A stretch of 64,000 bases of DNA from Emiliania huxleyi CCMP1516 (taxonomy: Eukaryota > Haptophyta > Isochrysidales > Noelaerhabdaceae): positions 135,587-199,586 of the forward strand of contig NW_005201102.1 in NCBI RefSeq assembly GCF_000372725.1, written 5' to 3'. How positions within the stretch are numbered: the stretch's first letter is position 1; each line of letters starts with the position of its first letter. Under the pieces are notes generated by a model that saw only the letters and a program-made list of their open reading frames with translations, searched no databases and had not been told where the DNA came from. This document shows positions 10,430-23,916 of this stretch, in pieces. Made by a program: the position numbers and the translations under genes.

Positions 10430-11570
10430 CGCAGAGCCAGAGGTGCCAGGTGGCACACGTGTCCCTATCCACCTGCTAGTAGAGGCGCGCAGTATTTCTT
10501 TTTATGGTGTACCTGTGTTAGTGGATAGTGCCAGAACGGGTTGATATATACTCTGACCTGGCCTGTACTCCGTGCTCGCATAGTGTGGGTAAACCATAAA
10601 GGGAGTTGCGAATGCGCCCTCGTAAGGCTTGGTGAGTGGTTGGGGTGGCCTCAGGCACGGTGGAGAGAAGCGCCGCCCCCGGGCACGCACCCCGACCTGG
10701 TGCGCTGCTCTTTGGCCAACTACCCCAGGCGGCTGCAAGCTGACCTAAGTCGCACCTCCCGCGCCGCGGTTCCAGCCCAGCGGGGCGGCGGCGCAGCATC
10801 ACGGCGCCGGCCATATCGGCCGCCGGGAGACACGGCCGCCGCCGCTGTCGCCGCGGTTTTACGTGGTGCCCAGCCCGCCCGGCGCGCTCAGCGTCTCTGA
10901 GCTCTCCCCCTGCCCGCCCTCGCCGCCCTCGCCGCCAAAAATGTCACAGGCTCTTTCGATCCGCTTCACACAGCCAGATCGGGCGTGGCGTGTTTAACAA
11001 AGATGAAACAAAGCAGACTGAGGCCGATAGGACATAGTTTTTAGCCAGGCCTACGCGAACGATCCAATCCGCAATGAAGATTTGTATCAGGTTGTTTTCT
11101 TCCGCGCGCTCAGCACCTGGCTGTTCTTCACCTTCCTATCAATCAATCAGCACCTCGATGAGGTCACATGGACCACCAAGAACTGGCACGGGCTGCAGAT
11201 GCAGCGCTTGTCTGTCGTTCTCCGCGGCGCCGCCGTGGCGTGGCAGACGGGAGACGGTGAACGAGAAAGAGAGGCCTCTCTCTCTGAACGAGCTAGCGTG
11301 CGGCGTGCGGGGAGAGCGGCATTGTGCACGGCGCTAAGTGCATTGCCGTGCTTACCGGAGTCGCTTAGGCGGCTCCGGTGGTTTGCCTGAGTGATAGTGC
11401 TAGCACGCGCCAGTCGCAGTCCGCACCTGTGTGGCGAGCAGCCCGTCTGCTGTGAGAGAGAGAGTTGTTTTGTTTAAATTCTTCCGCGCGGTAGCAGCGG
11501 AGTTGCCTCTCGGAGGTGAGGGCATCCTCTTTTCTTCGCACACGTATGTCGCAGGACTCGCGCTCCCCCC
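10430..11570. other. intergenic with a decayed coding fragment
   Basis: No intact gene. At 11082-11200 the plus strand encodes YQVVFFRALSTW and then HLDEVTWTTKNWHGLQ, which matches a minus-strand fragment near 58870-58940 (YLDEVTWTTKNWLGLW). Between the two pieces at 11119-11149 lies CTGTTCTTCACCTTCCTATC, the end of a family B element. So this is a gene relic carrying an insertion. Confidence 0.5.
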
Positions 11571-13993
<2,423 letters not shown>

Positions 13994-15439
13994 CTTTGTA
14001 TCCTCGGCAGCTTTCGGTTGCTTGTATCGGGCGCCGGGTGGGTGCCTGTCCCAGCTGCTCGGTGTGAACAGAGTTCTAGCTAAACCCTCGAGAGTTCCGC
14101 GGAGTCGGCTGGGGCTATACCAGACAGGGTCCGTGCCTTTCTTTTCTGGCTCCCGCGGCCACCCCGGCCGGGAGAGGGGAGTCTTTTCTAGGCAGGGCGG
14201 CGCGTGAGTGGCTTGCGTGCGAATGCCATCATGCTCGGGCGGGGCAGGAGAGGTCGGGTCAGACATAGGAACGCTGAGCCGCTTCCGAGAGAAGAATTTA
14301 AATTCCGAGAGAAGAAAATTCTGATACATGTATTGCAAGATAGACAAATGTCTTGCAGTCTGGGAATACCTGGGTTGAGCGCCGTTTTGAGTGGCCGATT
14401 TCGCCCTCGACCCGGTCGCCGCCGATGGCTCGCGTTGTGCGGGTCCAGCGCCGCGGCCAGCCAGCGACACCCTCGCCGGCGGCCGGGCGGGTGCGGACGC
14501 GAGCTGAGTGCGAGGTATCGCCGCTGTTTGAGCTCACCTCTGCCGACGGCGGTGCGCCGAGAGAGCCGCGCCCGGCTGACGCCGCGAGTCGGCCAGTAGT
14601 TTGCGAAGATAACATTCGACAATGGCGACGAGACTTGGAATTTGGCCGCTCTACTACATTTACTCAGCACCTGTGCGCTCACAATACCCGCCCCGACGCG
14701 CCCTGCCTCGTAGGTGAGGCTGAGCCGGACGCAGCGCCGCTCGCGCTGCGCGCGCCAAGGATACAGCGGCCTCGGCCGCGAGGGAGGCGCCAGTCGGGCG
14801 CGTCGGCCGTGCCACTGCGCAATGTGCTGCCGCGCACTTACGACGCCGTCAACGAGCTCCTCTTCGCGCTCTCAGAGCGCCATCCGCTCTCCATCCGGTG
14901 CGGGCTGGCCGCACACTTCTCTCCTCCCTCCTCTCTCCTCGCTACCCTCCCCTCGCCCAGGCTCGCCTCATGAGTGGCCGCGGTTGTCGCCGGTGCTCGC
15001 CCGCGACGCGTCGCTCCGTCCCACGTCGCAGGCCAGGCAAACAGGACTGGCTCGTCGACGGGAGTGCCAACGTGCGGATACCACACACAGGGCTTTCGAC
15101 TCGTGATGCCTATCGTGTGCTGCTAGAGGAATGGGGAGCGCGCCAGCGGGGCTCGCTTTTTTCTAGGAGCAACAACATCGCCATTCGATTGCTATATTTT
15201 TCAAGCCCCCTGTACGAGAACCGTGCCGACCTGGAGCCACTTGCCGCGCGTGCCCCGCCCGGTGACACAAGTGCTCCATTCTCAGCTGTGGGCGCGGCCG
15301 TGTGCGCGCGCGTGGAGGCACGCATGGAACGTGCAAAGCGACTGCGCATCAAGACGCGGTGGGAGAGAGTGTAGTGCAAAATCATCGCAGTCACGCGATC
15401 ACGGATACGTGTGTGCACAAAAAAAGCACAGGCGGACAC
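13994..15439. other. intergenic, no supported gene
   Basis: GC-rich sequence with overlapping shadow frames on both strands. At 14357-14382 a 26-base segment (core GAATACCTGGGTTGAGCGC) recurs inverted at 17952-17977, with further similarity (TTTTGAGTGG) beside it. I see no coding evidence. Confidence 0.45.
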
Positions 15440-15453
15440 TACATGCACAAGTG

Positions 15454-17118
15454 TGCCAAAGCTGCAGATGTACGACGCAGAGGAGGGGGCAGGGATGGAG
15501 ATGGAGCACGCATACACCTATGCGGTCGCTGCGCTGGTGGATCAAGTGGACAGGGCGCTGTGTGCAACGGAGGGAGAGCCAGCCAGGCTGGCTGTGGAGA
15601 GCAGCCTCGCGCACACACTGAAGCGCTTGGGTTGCAGGAGCGACAACCCTCTCGAGTGGAAGCCTCCCTGGGACTGGGAGAAGGAACTCTCAGATGACCT
15701 CGTCATCGAGGCGTACCTGAAGGCCAGGTGGAGGAGTGGAGCAGACACCCTCGCCACAGCAGGATGGAGAGAGAGGGCAAGGGGCCCGCTGCGCCCGAGT
15801 GCATGGGCAGTGACAGATAAGGAGCGAGCAGAGCGAGGCCCAATGCTATACGAGGGGCAATGTGCGTGCGACTTTGCGCGGTGCCTGGCGAGGCGCGGGG
15901 TGGCAGCATGGGCGGACATCACCAACGCAGCGACAGGAGTCTTCATGACTTGGCCAGAGTTCCGAGACCTACATGGGCTGGCAAACGGGCAACGAGAGGA
16001 GGCTGAATATCGCCATCTGTGTCGCCAGCTTGGTGGGCCCGAGCTACAGCGGCGGCGGGACGAGTGGAAGACAAGCGTCCTCGGCGGCAGGGGCAGAGGA
16101 GAGTGCCCAGCACGGAGGAGGCCGCGAGGCAGGCCACCAGGCAAAGGCAAAGGGAGGGCAGGCGGAGTGGGAGGGCAGCGCGCCGCAGCGAATGCTAATT
16201 CCTGCCGATTGGCGCTGGTAGATGATCTCCCGGAGAAGAGTCGGAGGGACCTTGGCGCCGGGGTCACGAGGAACTTGCAAGTCGTGGCCGAGGCGGCGAC
16301 GGGAGCGGTGCAGAGGTGGATCCAGCTCAATGATGAGGCTACGGCGCGCATAATGAAGAGAGAGGAACACATCGAGTGGCTGAGGAAGCTCTTCGCTGGG
16401 TGGAAGGAGGCCCGGCCAGCCTTGAGGGAGTCGCGGAGGAGGAGGGATAATGGAGGTAACGTGGGAACAGGCCAACAGCCAGTGGGACGAACGAGGGCGG
16501 CTCAAGCGGGAGGGAGCGGAGACGGTGGGCAGAGAGCGAAGTGGGTGAGACTGATGATGCTCCTTCGACTTAGGGAGCGGTTCAGATGCTGGGCGGGCTT
16601 CAGGCTGGTGCTCACGCGAACAGGAATCGACGCGATGTGCAAAGCATACAAGAAGGGGAGAGGGAAGAGGAGAGACGCCGGTGAGGACGAAGCAGAAACT
16701 AGCGCAGACGAGAGCAGGGCAGACCCGGGGACTGGGGAGCCGGAGCAGACGGCATCGGCCGCCGAGGAAACGTTGGGAAGAGGCACGAGGAGGGCGGCGA
16801 CCTCGACCGACTATGGAGGACCCGTCGCCAGACGACGCAGGGCAGAAGACGGTGAGGCGGAGCAGACGCGCAGGGTGAGACGAGGGAGGGAGCAGGACTT
16901 TGCGGAGATCAGCAGGAGGATGTACGAAGAGATTAGGAGCAGCAGGGACCCGAGGGACCATGTGGAAGACGGCTAGTGCTAGTCCCCCATCGGGAGGACG
17001 ACCCCGGCTAGTCGCCGACCACACCCACAAAGAACCCTGCACAAAGATCGCAAGGGCGGGGGCCTGTTCCTTTTTACCCATCTCACAGTAGAGAGGTGTC
17101 CGTTTTTATTTATTTATT
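15454..17118 (+). mobile_element. 5'-truncated LINE-like retroelement with 14-bp target duplication
   Basis: The insertion is bounded by the exact direct repeat TACATGCACAAGTG at 15440-15453 and 17119-17132. It ends in a TTTA-rich tail (TTTTTATTTATTTATT), as LINEs with simple-repeat tails do. It carries a partial ORF and a 3' segment beginning GGCTAGTGCTAGTCCCCCAT (from 16971). The same 3' segment and tail recur at 27062-27955. The reverse transcriptase part is missing, consistent with 5' truncation. Confidence 0.8.
15456..16976 (+). CDS. C-terminal part of a LINE-type ORF (truncated)
   Basis: About 506 residues open to TAG at 16974-16976. The frame continues upstream of the element by chance, so the true start is lost. 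There is a segment in the style of the post-RT part of LINE polyproteins (GPMLYEGQCACDFARCL, WADITNAATGVFMTWPEF) and then a basic, low-complexity tail. No YxDD motif or endonuclease is present. Codon use is plainer than in neighbouring host genes. Assignment to a retroelement rests mainly on the flanking duplication and tail. Confidence 0.5.
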   Translation, partial: PKLQMYDAEEGAGMEMEHAYTYAVAALVDQVDRALCATEGEPARLAVESSLAHTLKRLGCRSDNPLEWKPPWDWEKELSDDLVIEAYLKARWRSGADTLATAGWRERARGPLRPSAWAVTDKERAERGPMLYEGQCACDFARCLARRGVAAWADITNAATGVFMTWPEFRDLHGLANGQREEAEYRHLCRQLGGPELQRRRDEWKTSVLGGRGRGECPARRRPRGRPPGKGKGRAGGVGGQRAAANANSCRLALVDDLPEKSRRDLGAGVTRNLQVVAEAATGAVQRWIQLNDEATARIMKREEHIEWLRKLFAGWKEARPALRESRRRRDNGGNVGTGQQPVGRTRAAQAGGSGDGGQRAKWVRLMMLLRLRERFRCWAGFRLVLTRTGIDAMCKAYKKGRGKRRDAGEDEAETSADESRADPGTGEPEQTASAAEETLGRGTRRAATSTDYGGPVARRRRAEDGEAEQTRRVRRGREQDFAEISRRMYEEIRSSRDPRDHVEDG

Positions 17119-17132
17119 TACATGCACAAGTG

Positions 17133-18132
17133 ACCGTAATGGCCGTCGCGAACGGAACGACACGCGAGCCCGGACGCAAGCGTGCGCGTGTCGTCCCGCC
17201 ACGCTGCGGCGAAAACTCGGCTGGCGCAGTAATCGCCGCAGTAATCGCCGCTCCACGACCGGGCGGCCTCGTCTCTTGACGGGGAAGAGCCGCCTGCCGG
17301 TCGAGAGTGGGCGATGAGGCGAGAGCGAGAGACGCGCGCACGCGGCGGCGCGCGCACGCGGCGCGCGGGTCCGCACAGGAGCGCGTGACAGCGACGGCGC
17401 CCTCGCTCCGGTACCTGCGAGGCACAGGTATCGTTGGTGCGTGCTGCCGTGCCGCTGCGGCGACGAGGGCCGCCGCTATCCGCTGCAGGCGCGCCGTGAC
17501 GGTGCCGAGGCGGGCCAGGCAAGCGTGGCGCGGTGACGGGAGGGCGGGCGGTGGATCGGGGCGGCTCTGGGTCGCGCGGCGGGGCGGCGGCTCGCACGGG
17601 CGACGGCGAGAGAGGCGCACCGGAGAGCGGTATCAAAGCTCGAAGATAACACTTGAACTGGCCGCTGTCGAGCTGGCCGGGCGTGCCTCGGACGCCCAAC
17701 TATCGGATGGACCGGCCTCTACCCGCGCCCCGGCGACGTGCCACCTGCGAAAGCGGCGCAAAGGCGGTGTCGTCCGAAAGGCGCTTGCGCGGCTGTTGCG
17801 CAGGCCGCGGTGCGTCCTGACGCGGACTGTGCGTGCTCCGTGGCGGGTGCGTGGTACGAGGCGGGCACTCGAGCTTACCCGGGGCAATTTCCGTCACATG
17901 CGGGCGCGTGCGGGCGGCCGCAAGCTCACCGTCCACTCAAAAGCCTCCATCGCGCTCAACCCAGGTATTCCCAGACTGTTGGCGCCGCCTACCGGCCGGC
18001 AGCACTCGGATGTTTGCATTTGCCTGGCTCGTCGCGCCCTGCTACACGGCGCTCCTGCGTGGTGCTCCCAATGGCCGGCGCGGCTGTGGGTTACCTCCCT
18101 GCATGCAGTCTCATGAGCCGGTTCACGATGCG
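17133..18132. other. intergenic, no supported gene
   Basis: Only Arg/Ala-rich shadow frames. It holds the inverted partner (17952-17977) of the 14357 segment and the promoter region of the next gene. Confidence 0.45.
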
Positions 18133-19706
18133 ATGTTCCGGCCGGCAAAGGTGGCGCCCGCGGGCATCCAGCACATGGCGGACAAGATCTGCCTCGTCAG
18201 CACCGACGCGGCCGACGCGGCGCCGTACTTGGGCATTTACCGAAAGGGCGTGTTTGGGCACAGCGGGAAAAACAAGTACCAGAGGCACGGGTACTACGAG
18301 CAGGTGGGCGACCCGAACAAGATCGTCTGGTGGGACGGAGAGGGCGGCGTGTGGACCGTCGGGTGGCGCACGGTCGGCGGGCGGCACTATGCGGTGGATT
18401 CGCTCGTGAGCGGGCCCTGTCGTTGTAGCATTCCATTGCTCACCTGCGGGTCCTGTCGTTAGGTCGGCACCTTGTGCGTCGAGGACGCGTCTGCAGAGGG
18501 AGAGGAGGAGGCGTGGGAGGGAGAAGGCCGGGTCTTCCTGCTGGGCCCGACGCGTCGTGAAGGGGAGCGGCCGTGGAAGGCGACACCGACAAGAGCAAGG
18601 CGAGAGCGCAGCGGCAGCCCGGACGGGTATGGGGGCGGGCGCAAGGCGCTCGGCCCGCACGGGCTCGTCAGCAGCGGGACGAGCGCCAACTCGGTCGCCC
18701 CGTGGGGGGCACAGGATCGGCACCCCAGCGGCAGAGCAGCGGCAGCAGCGGAGGCGGAGGCAGCAGCGGAGGGAGAGGCGGAGGCAGAGGCAGCAGCGGG
18801 CGCGGAGGCGGAGGCGGCGGCGGAGGCAACAGCGGGGGCGGCGGAGGAGGCGGAGGCAGCCGTGTCCGACTCGCGTCGCAGCCGAGATCGCCCGAGGTCA
18901 CCCGAGATCGTCCGAGATGGTGCGGCCGACCCCGGCTCACGGCGCGGGCGCGCACGGGCGAGCTCGCCGCTCTGGCCTGGCGTGCAAGGCGGGAGATTCC
19001 CCGAAGATCACACGAGGTCGAGAGTTTAGGCTCGCTCCGCTTCCGCGGCGCGCAGGGTGCGGCTGCAGCAGATCGAGGAGCGCGCGGCGAGGGCGACTGC
19101 CGCCGCGGCGGCGGCGCGCAGCGGCGGCGGCGGCGAGGTGCTGGAGAGGCGTGTGCAGGAGATTTTGGCACCGGTGCTCGCTGACTGGGCAAACGACAAG
19201 ATCGACACCGCCGAGCTTGAGCGGCGAAAGGCGGCAAATATAGCGGAGATGTAGTGGAAATGTAGCGGAGATGCAGTGGAGATGCAGCGGAGATTTAGCG
19301 GAGATCCGAGCTTGAGCGGCGCCATAGACACTTCCTGGACACTCCCTCGGCTCCTGCCTTTCAGAGGTGGAGTCGCGAGGGTCGCCCCGCCCTTGCCCCA
19401 CCACCTCGTGTGTGTGGAGAAGTGAACCTGACCTGGCCTTACTTGCCCCGCCAGGCGGCTGCGCCGGAGGAGGCGGCCGCGGAAGCTCTCGGCAGGTGCG
19501 ACGCGCTCGAGTCTGCGCTCAAGTCGACGCTGCGCGTGTACGAGGCGGCGGTGCGGCGGAGCGAGGAGGCGGCGGAGGCGGCGGAGGCGGCGCGAGAGGC
19601 GTTCGGCGTGGCGGCGGCGGAGGAGGAGGCGGCGGAGGCGGCGGTGTGCGAGGCGTTGGCGGGGCTGGAGCCGCAGGGGGGTGAGCCGCCGCGAGGGACG
19701 GAGTGA
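18133..19706 (+). CDS. hypothetical coiled-coil protein with a small N-terminal domain
   Basis: Exons 18133-18405, 18463-18863, 19056-19230 and 19455-19706 sum to 367 codons in one frame. Residues 15-110 form a small domain with CLVSTDAADAAPYLGIYRKG, HGYYEQVGDPNKIVWW, GGVWTVGWRTVGGRHYAV and, after intron 1, VGTLCVEDAS. I recognise this as a recurrent algal module of unknown function. The rest is Ala/Glu-rich coiled coil (RLQQIEERAARAT, RVQEILAPVLADWANDKIDT, CDALESALKSTLRVYEAAV). An alternative start is the ATG at 18175. Intron 3 (19231-19454) has a GC donor and ends with introner family 1. Intron 2 (18864-19055) contains CGAGATCGCCCGAGG-type repeats; its donor is the least certain. Confidence 0.6.
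19231..19454 (+). mobile_element. compound introner in intron 3 of the coiled-coil gene
   Basis: Donor GCGGCAAAT against exon GCGGCTGCG gives a short duplication. Inside, a minisatellite of GCGGAGATGTA-type units is flanked by a second 16-base duplication (CCGAGCTTGAGCGGCG at 19212 and 19306). The 3' half is introner family 1 (GCGAGGGTCGCCCC, CACCACCTCGTGTGTGTGG). Two insertions appear nested. Confidence 0.75.
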
Positions 19707-20720
19707 CTAGTCCTCCGACACATGCGGTCGCTTGGCTCTCTGGCGTGCGCAAGCTCCGTGCGAGCGTGCCTCGGAGGGGCAACTTCAGTCAACACGTGGA
19801 AGTTGCCTGAGTGTGCTTGCCTTTTCGAAGTGCCACGTGTAAAATATATGTGAGGGGGTTGCTGCTTCTGCGTACGTCGTGTGTCAGTGTGTCAGTTTGA
19901 GCTTTGACAGTGATTGCCCCTAGTCCTTTGTGAGACCGCTGCACTTGTTTGAGCAATATAGGTTAATATACGGGGTGTGGACCGTGAGTTGACCAGGGGT
20001 TGTGCGCCGGGCCCTCCTGCTCGGCTCCAGCCAGTAGACAAGTCTTGTCACTAACAGAGTAGAAGGATCTGACCTCGGGGCCGATGTGACCAAGCGCTGG
20101 TAGCGTGGTTTTACCTCACACCCATGGTCTCACAGTGTGCCGGCAGTCGCCGAGCAGTGTCGCTCACACAAGCCGCAGCACAAGTGACTGAGGGCCAGTG
20201 AGGGCGAGCCCATCGCTGTCACAGCTGTGGTAGCCGCACAGTAGGCTGTGTCAACTGTGCAGAGCGTGCGAGCAGCCGAGGAGCTGCTCTCCAGGCTTCT
20301 GACGCAAAGAGCTGCATGCCATCGAAGGCGCTGTCGAGGTTCGCCGAGCCCGGCGCAGGTTGGAGGACACCGTCACCGACGAGCGCGTTGGACTTTTCAC
20401 TCCGGACAAAGACGGGTACACGCACACGAGCCGCGGTCGTCTACCCGTCATAGCGGCGAGGCGCGGGACCGTCTGTGGCGAAGTGGGTCGCGTCCTCCGA
20501 TTTCCTCAACTCACGGTCCGCTGGTCCGCTCCCTCTACTCGAGTATTTCCGCCTTTCCTTCGGTGCTTACTTTAGGTTTTTTGTACATTTTTCCCGAAAT
20601 TCACAATCGTTGGTACATGCCATGTGGTAAAGCCGGCTCGTTTTTTATTAAATGAACTCGGGGGCACAGGACGCGGTACAAACGGGGTACACCAAAAGGC
20701 ACAGGCTGCCTGCACGGCGT
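19707..20720. other. intergenic, no supported gene
   Basis: AT-richer than average with no credible ORF. Segments around 19920-19960 and 20535-20635 resemble 27010-27050 and 27956-28000 (TATTTCCGCCTTTCCTTC, ACATGCCATG, GGTAAAGCCG), so an unclassified dispersed repeat is present. Confidence 0.45.
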
Positions 20721-21169
20721 TCACTCGAACGCCATGCACATGGCGCGGAGCAGCATCGGGTTGGTGTCGAACCCGAGCGGGTCCTCCTCCCAGTCCCGGT
20801 GCCCACCCTCCGCGTCATCCTGCTCATCGTGCGCGTCGAGCACCCTGCCGAGGCACAGGACCGTCCCCTTGGGAACGCCTGCCCCTCGCGCGCGTGGGAA
20901 CTCTCCCTGCACCGCCATCACGAACTTCTCGCGCGCCCACTTGCCGCCACGGCGGCAGTGCTGGGGCGCGCGCTCGCGCAGCTCCTCGTAGAGCTCCTCG
21001 GCCCTCGCCACCTCCGCCGCCCAGCCCTCCGCTGACGCCTGAGCCGCCTTCTTCTCCCTGAGCGTCTTGAACACCGGCGGCGGCGCCGGCGATGGCGCCA
21101 CCTCCGGCTCGCCCGCCGCCTCTGCAGCGCGCCGCCCCTTCCTCGCCTTCTCCTTGAGCCGCTTCCGTT
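20721..21169 (-). CDS. hypothetical protein, 5' end disrupted
   Basis: The minus frame ends FDTNPMLLRAMCMAFE at 20721 and contains a basic helical start (AQRKRLKEKARKGRR) and a central part REKFVMAVQGEFPRARGAG followed by LCLGRVLDAHDEQDD. It reads well as the C-terminal 150 residues of a charged protein of unknown family. Upstream of about 21170 the sequence becomes a mobile-element copy, so the N-terminal portion is missing or lies across the insertion; no upstream exon was identified. Confidence 0.45.
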
Positions 21170-21602
21170 GTGCGAGTATATGGACCACACTGCCGAGGTG
21201 TGAATAACCGGCCCGCTCCCGAGGTCTCGGAGAAACTTAGCCCAACCGTATATGTGGGACACGATGTCTCAAAAAATATGACGGGTTTTTACTCCTACCG
21301 GCTCCTGACGCTATCCCTGGCAGCTCTAATGACCAGGATCAGTAGTGCTATGATAGAGGGTGCCCATACTAGCGCAGGAGCTGCCACACTCGCCCGGACC
21401 GTCCCCCTCTGGGGCCGGTTCCGCAGCCCGCGAGAGCCGCCGACAGCGGGGCCGTGCCGCGGGTGCCCGTACTGCCGAGTGCCACAAACACTGCGCCGTC
21501 CCGCCACCACCTACAGGCTGTCTTGTGTGATGGTTGGGATGTCCAAACGCCACCATCTTGGCTCTTGCGACCTCAAACCCGCGAGCTGTATGGGTGGTCC
21601 TG
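21170..21602 (+). mobile_element. partial copy of the terminal-inverted-repeat element
   Basis: From 21245 this is a near copy, in inverse orientation, of 27570-27905 (CTGACGCTATCCCTGGCAGC, GGATCAGTAGTGCTATGATA, GGTTGGGATGTCCAAACGCC). The edge at 21170 keeps a decayed inverted-repeat end (GTTGTGCGAGTATATGG). The other end is missing, so it is a truncated relative of the 27172-27924 element. Confidence 0.75.
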
Positions 21603-21876
21603 AAAGGACAAGCGGACGTGCTTTTCATCAAGTGCCCCAAGCAGTGAGTGTGGAACTTCCCATCCCTCCCTTGGGTTGTCTGTTTTCTTTCTATTTTGGA
21701 ACTTTACACTCGGCGCTCTGCGTTCCGGCTCCTTCCCAGAGGGGGCAAATTTTCAGAAGCAGGACTCAGCCCGGCGCGACGAAATTCGGACGCGTAAGGC
21801 ACCAGGGGAGCGAATTAAGGGAAAGGCCGAAGGCGAGGCTTCAGAGCCGTGCACGCCCACGCGACGCTTGCCCGCA

Positions 21877-22647
21877 TCACACACGGCCAGGTCGGAGGTA
21901 CGTCCCTTCGCCGAGGACCTTCGGCTTCTTGTCCTGCAACGACGCAAACGCGTTGTTCAGCATCGCGACTAGCCCCTCAAAGGAGCCGCGGCCGAAGCAG
22001 AGGATCTTGCCGATGGGGAGGGGGATGTTCGACGCGGCGCGCTGGCCCGCCCTCTCGCCGACCAGCACGATCTCGCCGACGGAGAGATGGGCCTCGCAGT
22101 CTGTCACCTGTGAGAGCTCCGAGATGGTGAGGTCGATGGTGCCTGTCACATCGGTCTTGGCGTCGCCACTGGCTGCACTGCGGCCCCACTTGCCATGCTC
22201 GTCGTAGTGGAGCCCGATGCCAAGGTCGATGCCGGAGAGGTGGACCTTGAGGCCGTGTGCGAGCCCGCCGCACGAGTCATAGTCCACCGACCCGACCGCG
22301 AGGGCCTCAATCATGAGCTCGGCTATCTTTACCTCCACGGGGCCCACATTGATGTCTATTTCGTCGGCCAGGTCGGATACCCTCGAGCCGGGCACCTTGG
22401 CCACGACCCGATCGACCGCCGAGTTGAGAAAGGAGTGCACCGGCCCACTGCGAGATCTGCAGGTATCATCGCGCTCAAAGGTGGCGACGGCAGCCTTCTT
22501 GCGTCCAAACTTCTCCACATTGTCAAACAGGACCGCAGGCGCGACTCCGACGTGATACGCGGCAACAAAAGAGGTGATGGCGGCGGCGCTGAGCGCCACG
22601 GCGACCCGGCGCAGGCCCGTGGCTTGGTTCTGCTCGATGGCTATCAT
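21877..22647 (-). CDS. hypothetical membrane-anchored protein, possibly BPI/LBP-like lipid binding
   Basis: Single exon, 256 residues, starting MIAIEQNQATGLRRVAVALS. One transmembrane helix near residues 13-36 (VAVALSAAAITSFVAAYHVG) is followed by a beta-rich region (EIDINVGPVEVKIAELMIEA, LKVHLSGIDLGIGLHYDE, TGTIDLTISELSQVTDCEAH). The alternating pattern resembles tubular lipid-binding proteins of the BPI/LBP type, but no diagnostic motif is certain. The last residues (GEGTYLRPGRV) run into repeat-like DNA, so the C-terminus may be altered. Confidence 0.55.
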   Translation of the reverse strand: MIAIEQNQATGLRRVAVALSAAAITSFVAAYHVGVAPAVLFDNVEKFGRKKAAVATFERDDTCRSRSGPVHSFLNSAVDRVVAKVPGSRVSDLADEIDINVGPVEVKIAELMIEALAVGSVDYDSCGGLAHGLKVHLSGIDLGIGLHYDEHGKWGRSAASGDAKTDVTGTIDLTISELSQVTDCEAHLSVGEIVLVGERAGQRAASNIPLPIGKILCFGRGSFEGLVAMLNNAFASLQDKKPKVLGEGTYLRPGRV

Positions 22648-22889
22648 TAGTCGCAGACGCGGGCAAGTCCGGCGGGCGTTTCGGACCAGCCTTCGTTACG
22701 AAAGAATTTTACCAATAAAACACAGCTCCCTCGCACAATACTCCCATCCCTCCCTTGGTTGTCTGTTTTCTTTCTTTATTTGCAATACTCCCACTGGGGT
22801 TTTTCTTTCTTTCTTCGCACAATACGTGAAAATCTTCTGCGCGTGCGGTTTTTCTTTCTTTCTTTCTTCGTCATCTTCAGGAGCACCGG

Positions 22890-23916
22890 ATGCCGCGCCG
22901 CACGCGCGAGCGACGCTCGGCAGATGCTGTGCCGCCGATGCTCCATTTCAAGCGTTACGTATTTCTTGACCTGGAGAATCTGGCGTTCCTCGCCGACAGC
23001 TTGCAGCCTCTCTCTATTTTGTGCCGTCAGTCAGGAATCGAATTTCGCTCGTATTGTGCGCCCGACCACGCCCATGCTGGTCGCGCGACGCACCTCACAC
23101 GGAGCAACGAGAAAGAAGCCGCTGATGTGTGCATGGTGTGGGACGCCGCAAAGCTCTCTCTTGAGTGTGACTTGAAGCTCCTCCTCATTACTGACGATAT
23201 CTTCGGCCGAACTCTTGCGGCTGAGCAGTCCGACGTCTTCCATGTGGCGTTCGACGATCCGCTGCCGCAAGACTGGGTAGAACGCTTTGGCGCCTCCAGC
23301 ATGCAGGAGTTCTTCGAGAGACTGGACGTGCATCGCGAGCGGCGCGCTCGTACTCCGTCCGTTGTCAGTGTGCGCTCCAAATCACGACGCAGAGACCTCC
23401 GATGGCGAAGATGCGGACCAGGTGGCAGCCTTGGCGGAAGAGGACCCGGCGATTCGGCGGTGGGAGATTCGGCAGGAGCAGGCTTGGCAGGAGCAGGCTC
23501 GGCAGGAGGCGAAAGCGCTTATGTCGCGGTTGGCGCTCGCGGAGCAGCAGCGCGATGAGGCGACAGCTAAGCTACGCGAGCAGCAGCGCGGCGCTGGCGG
23601 ACAGGCGAGAGCGCAGCGATCAAAATCTGGGCCACGGAAGTGGCCGCCGGGGCAAAAGCCGTCTTCAGGCAAGCAGGTTGGGACCGTCGAGAAGTGGAAT
23701 GAGAAGGGCTTTGGCTTCATCAAGCCTGGCAGTGGCAGAAAGACGATTTTCTTTCACATCAAAGAGGTGAAGATGGAGCGCGCCGCCGGCAAGAAGCAGC
23801 AGCTCAACCAGCTCCTTCGCTGGGACGTCGAGTTCAGGATCGCCCAAGGCGACAAAGGACCGCAGGCCGTCCAAGTGAGCGGGCCGAAGGGGCGCGCGCT
23901 GCCGGCTGACGCATGA
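22890..23916 (+). CDS. NYN/PIN-like domain fused to a C-terminal cold-shock domain
   Basis: Exons 22890-23349 and 23393-23916 give 328 codons; the 43-base intron is GT-AG and restores frame between two open stretches. The N-terminal half (KRYVFLDLENLAFLAD, EKEAADVCMVWDAAKLSL, LKLLLITDDIFGRTLA) has the acidic pattern of NYN-type nucleases. A Gln/Glu/Ala helix follows, then a cold-shock domain (GTVEKWNEKGFGFIKPG, TIFFHIKEV, LLRWDVEFRI) that binds single-stranded RNA. I infer an RNA-binding or RNA-cleaving regulator. A second possible start is the ATG at 22938 (MLHFKRYVFL), which fits the domain boundary better. The 5' flank contains family D repeat sequence. Confidence 0.75.

Noticed and set aside
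14353..15106. Overlapping plus-strand ORFs
   Set aside because: Arg/Pro-rich, no splice context, no domain, and equal-length frames on the opposite strand.
21170..22207. 345-residue plus-strand ORF
   Set aside because: Its first third is TIR-element sequence and the rest is antisense to the 21877-22647 gene.
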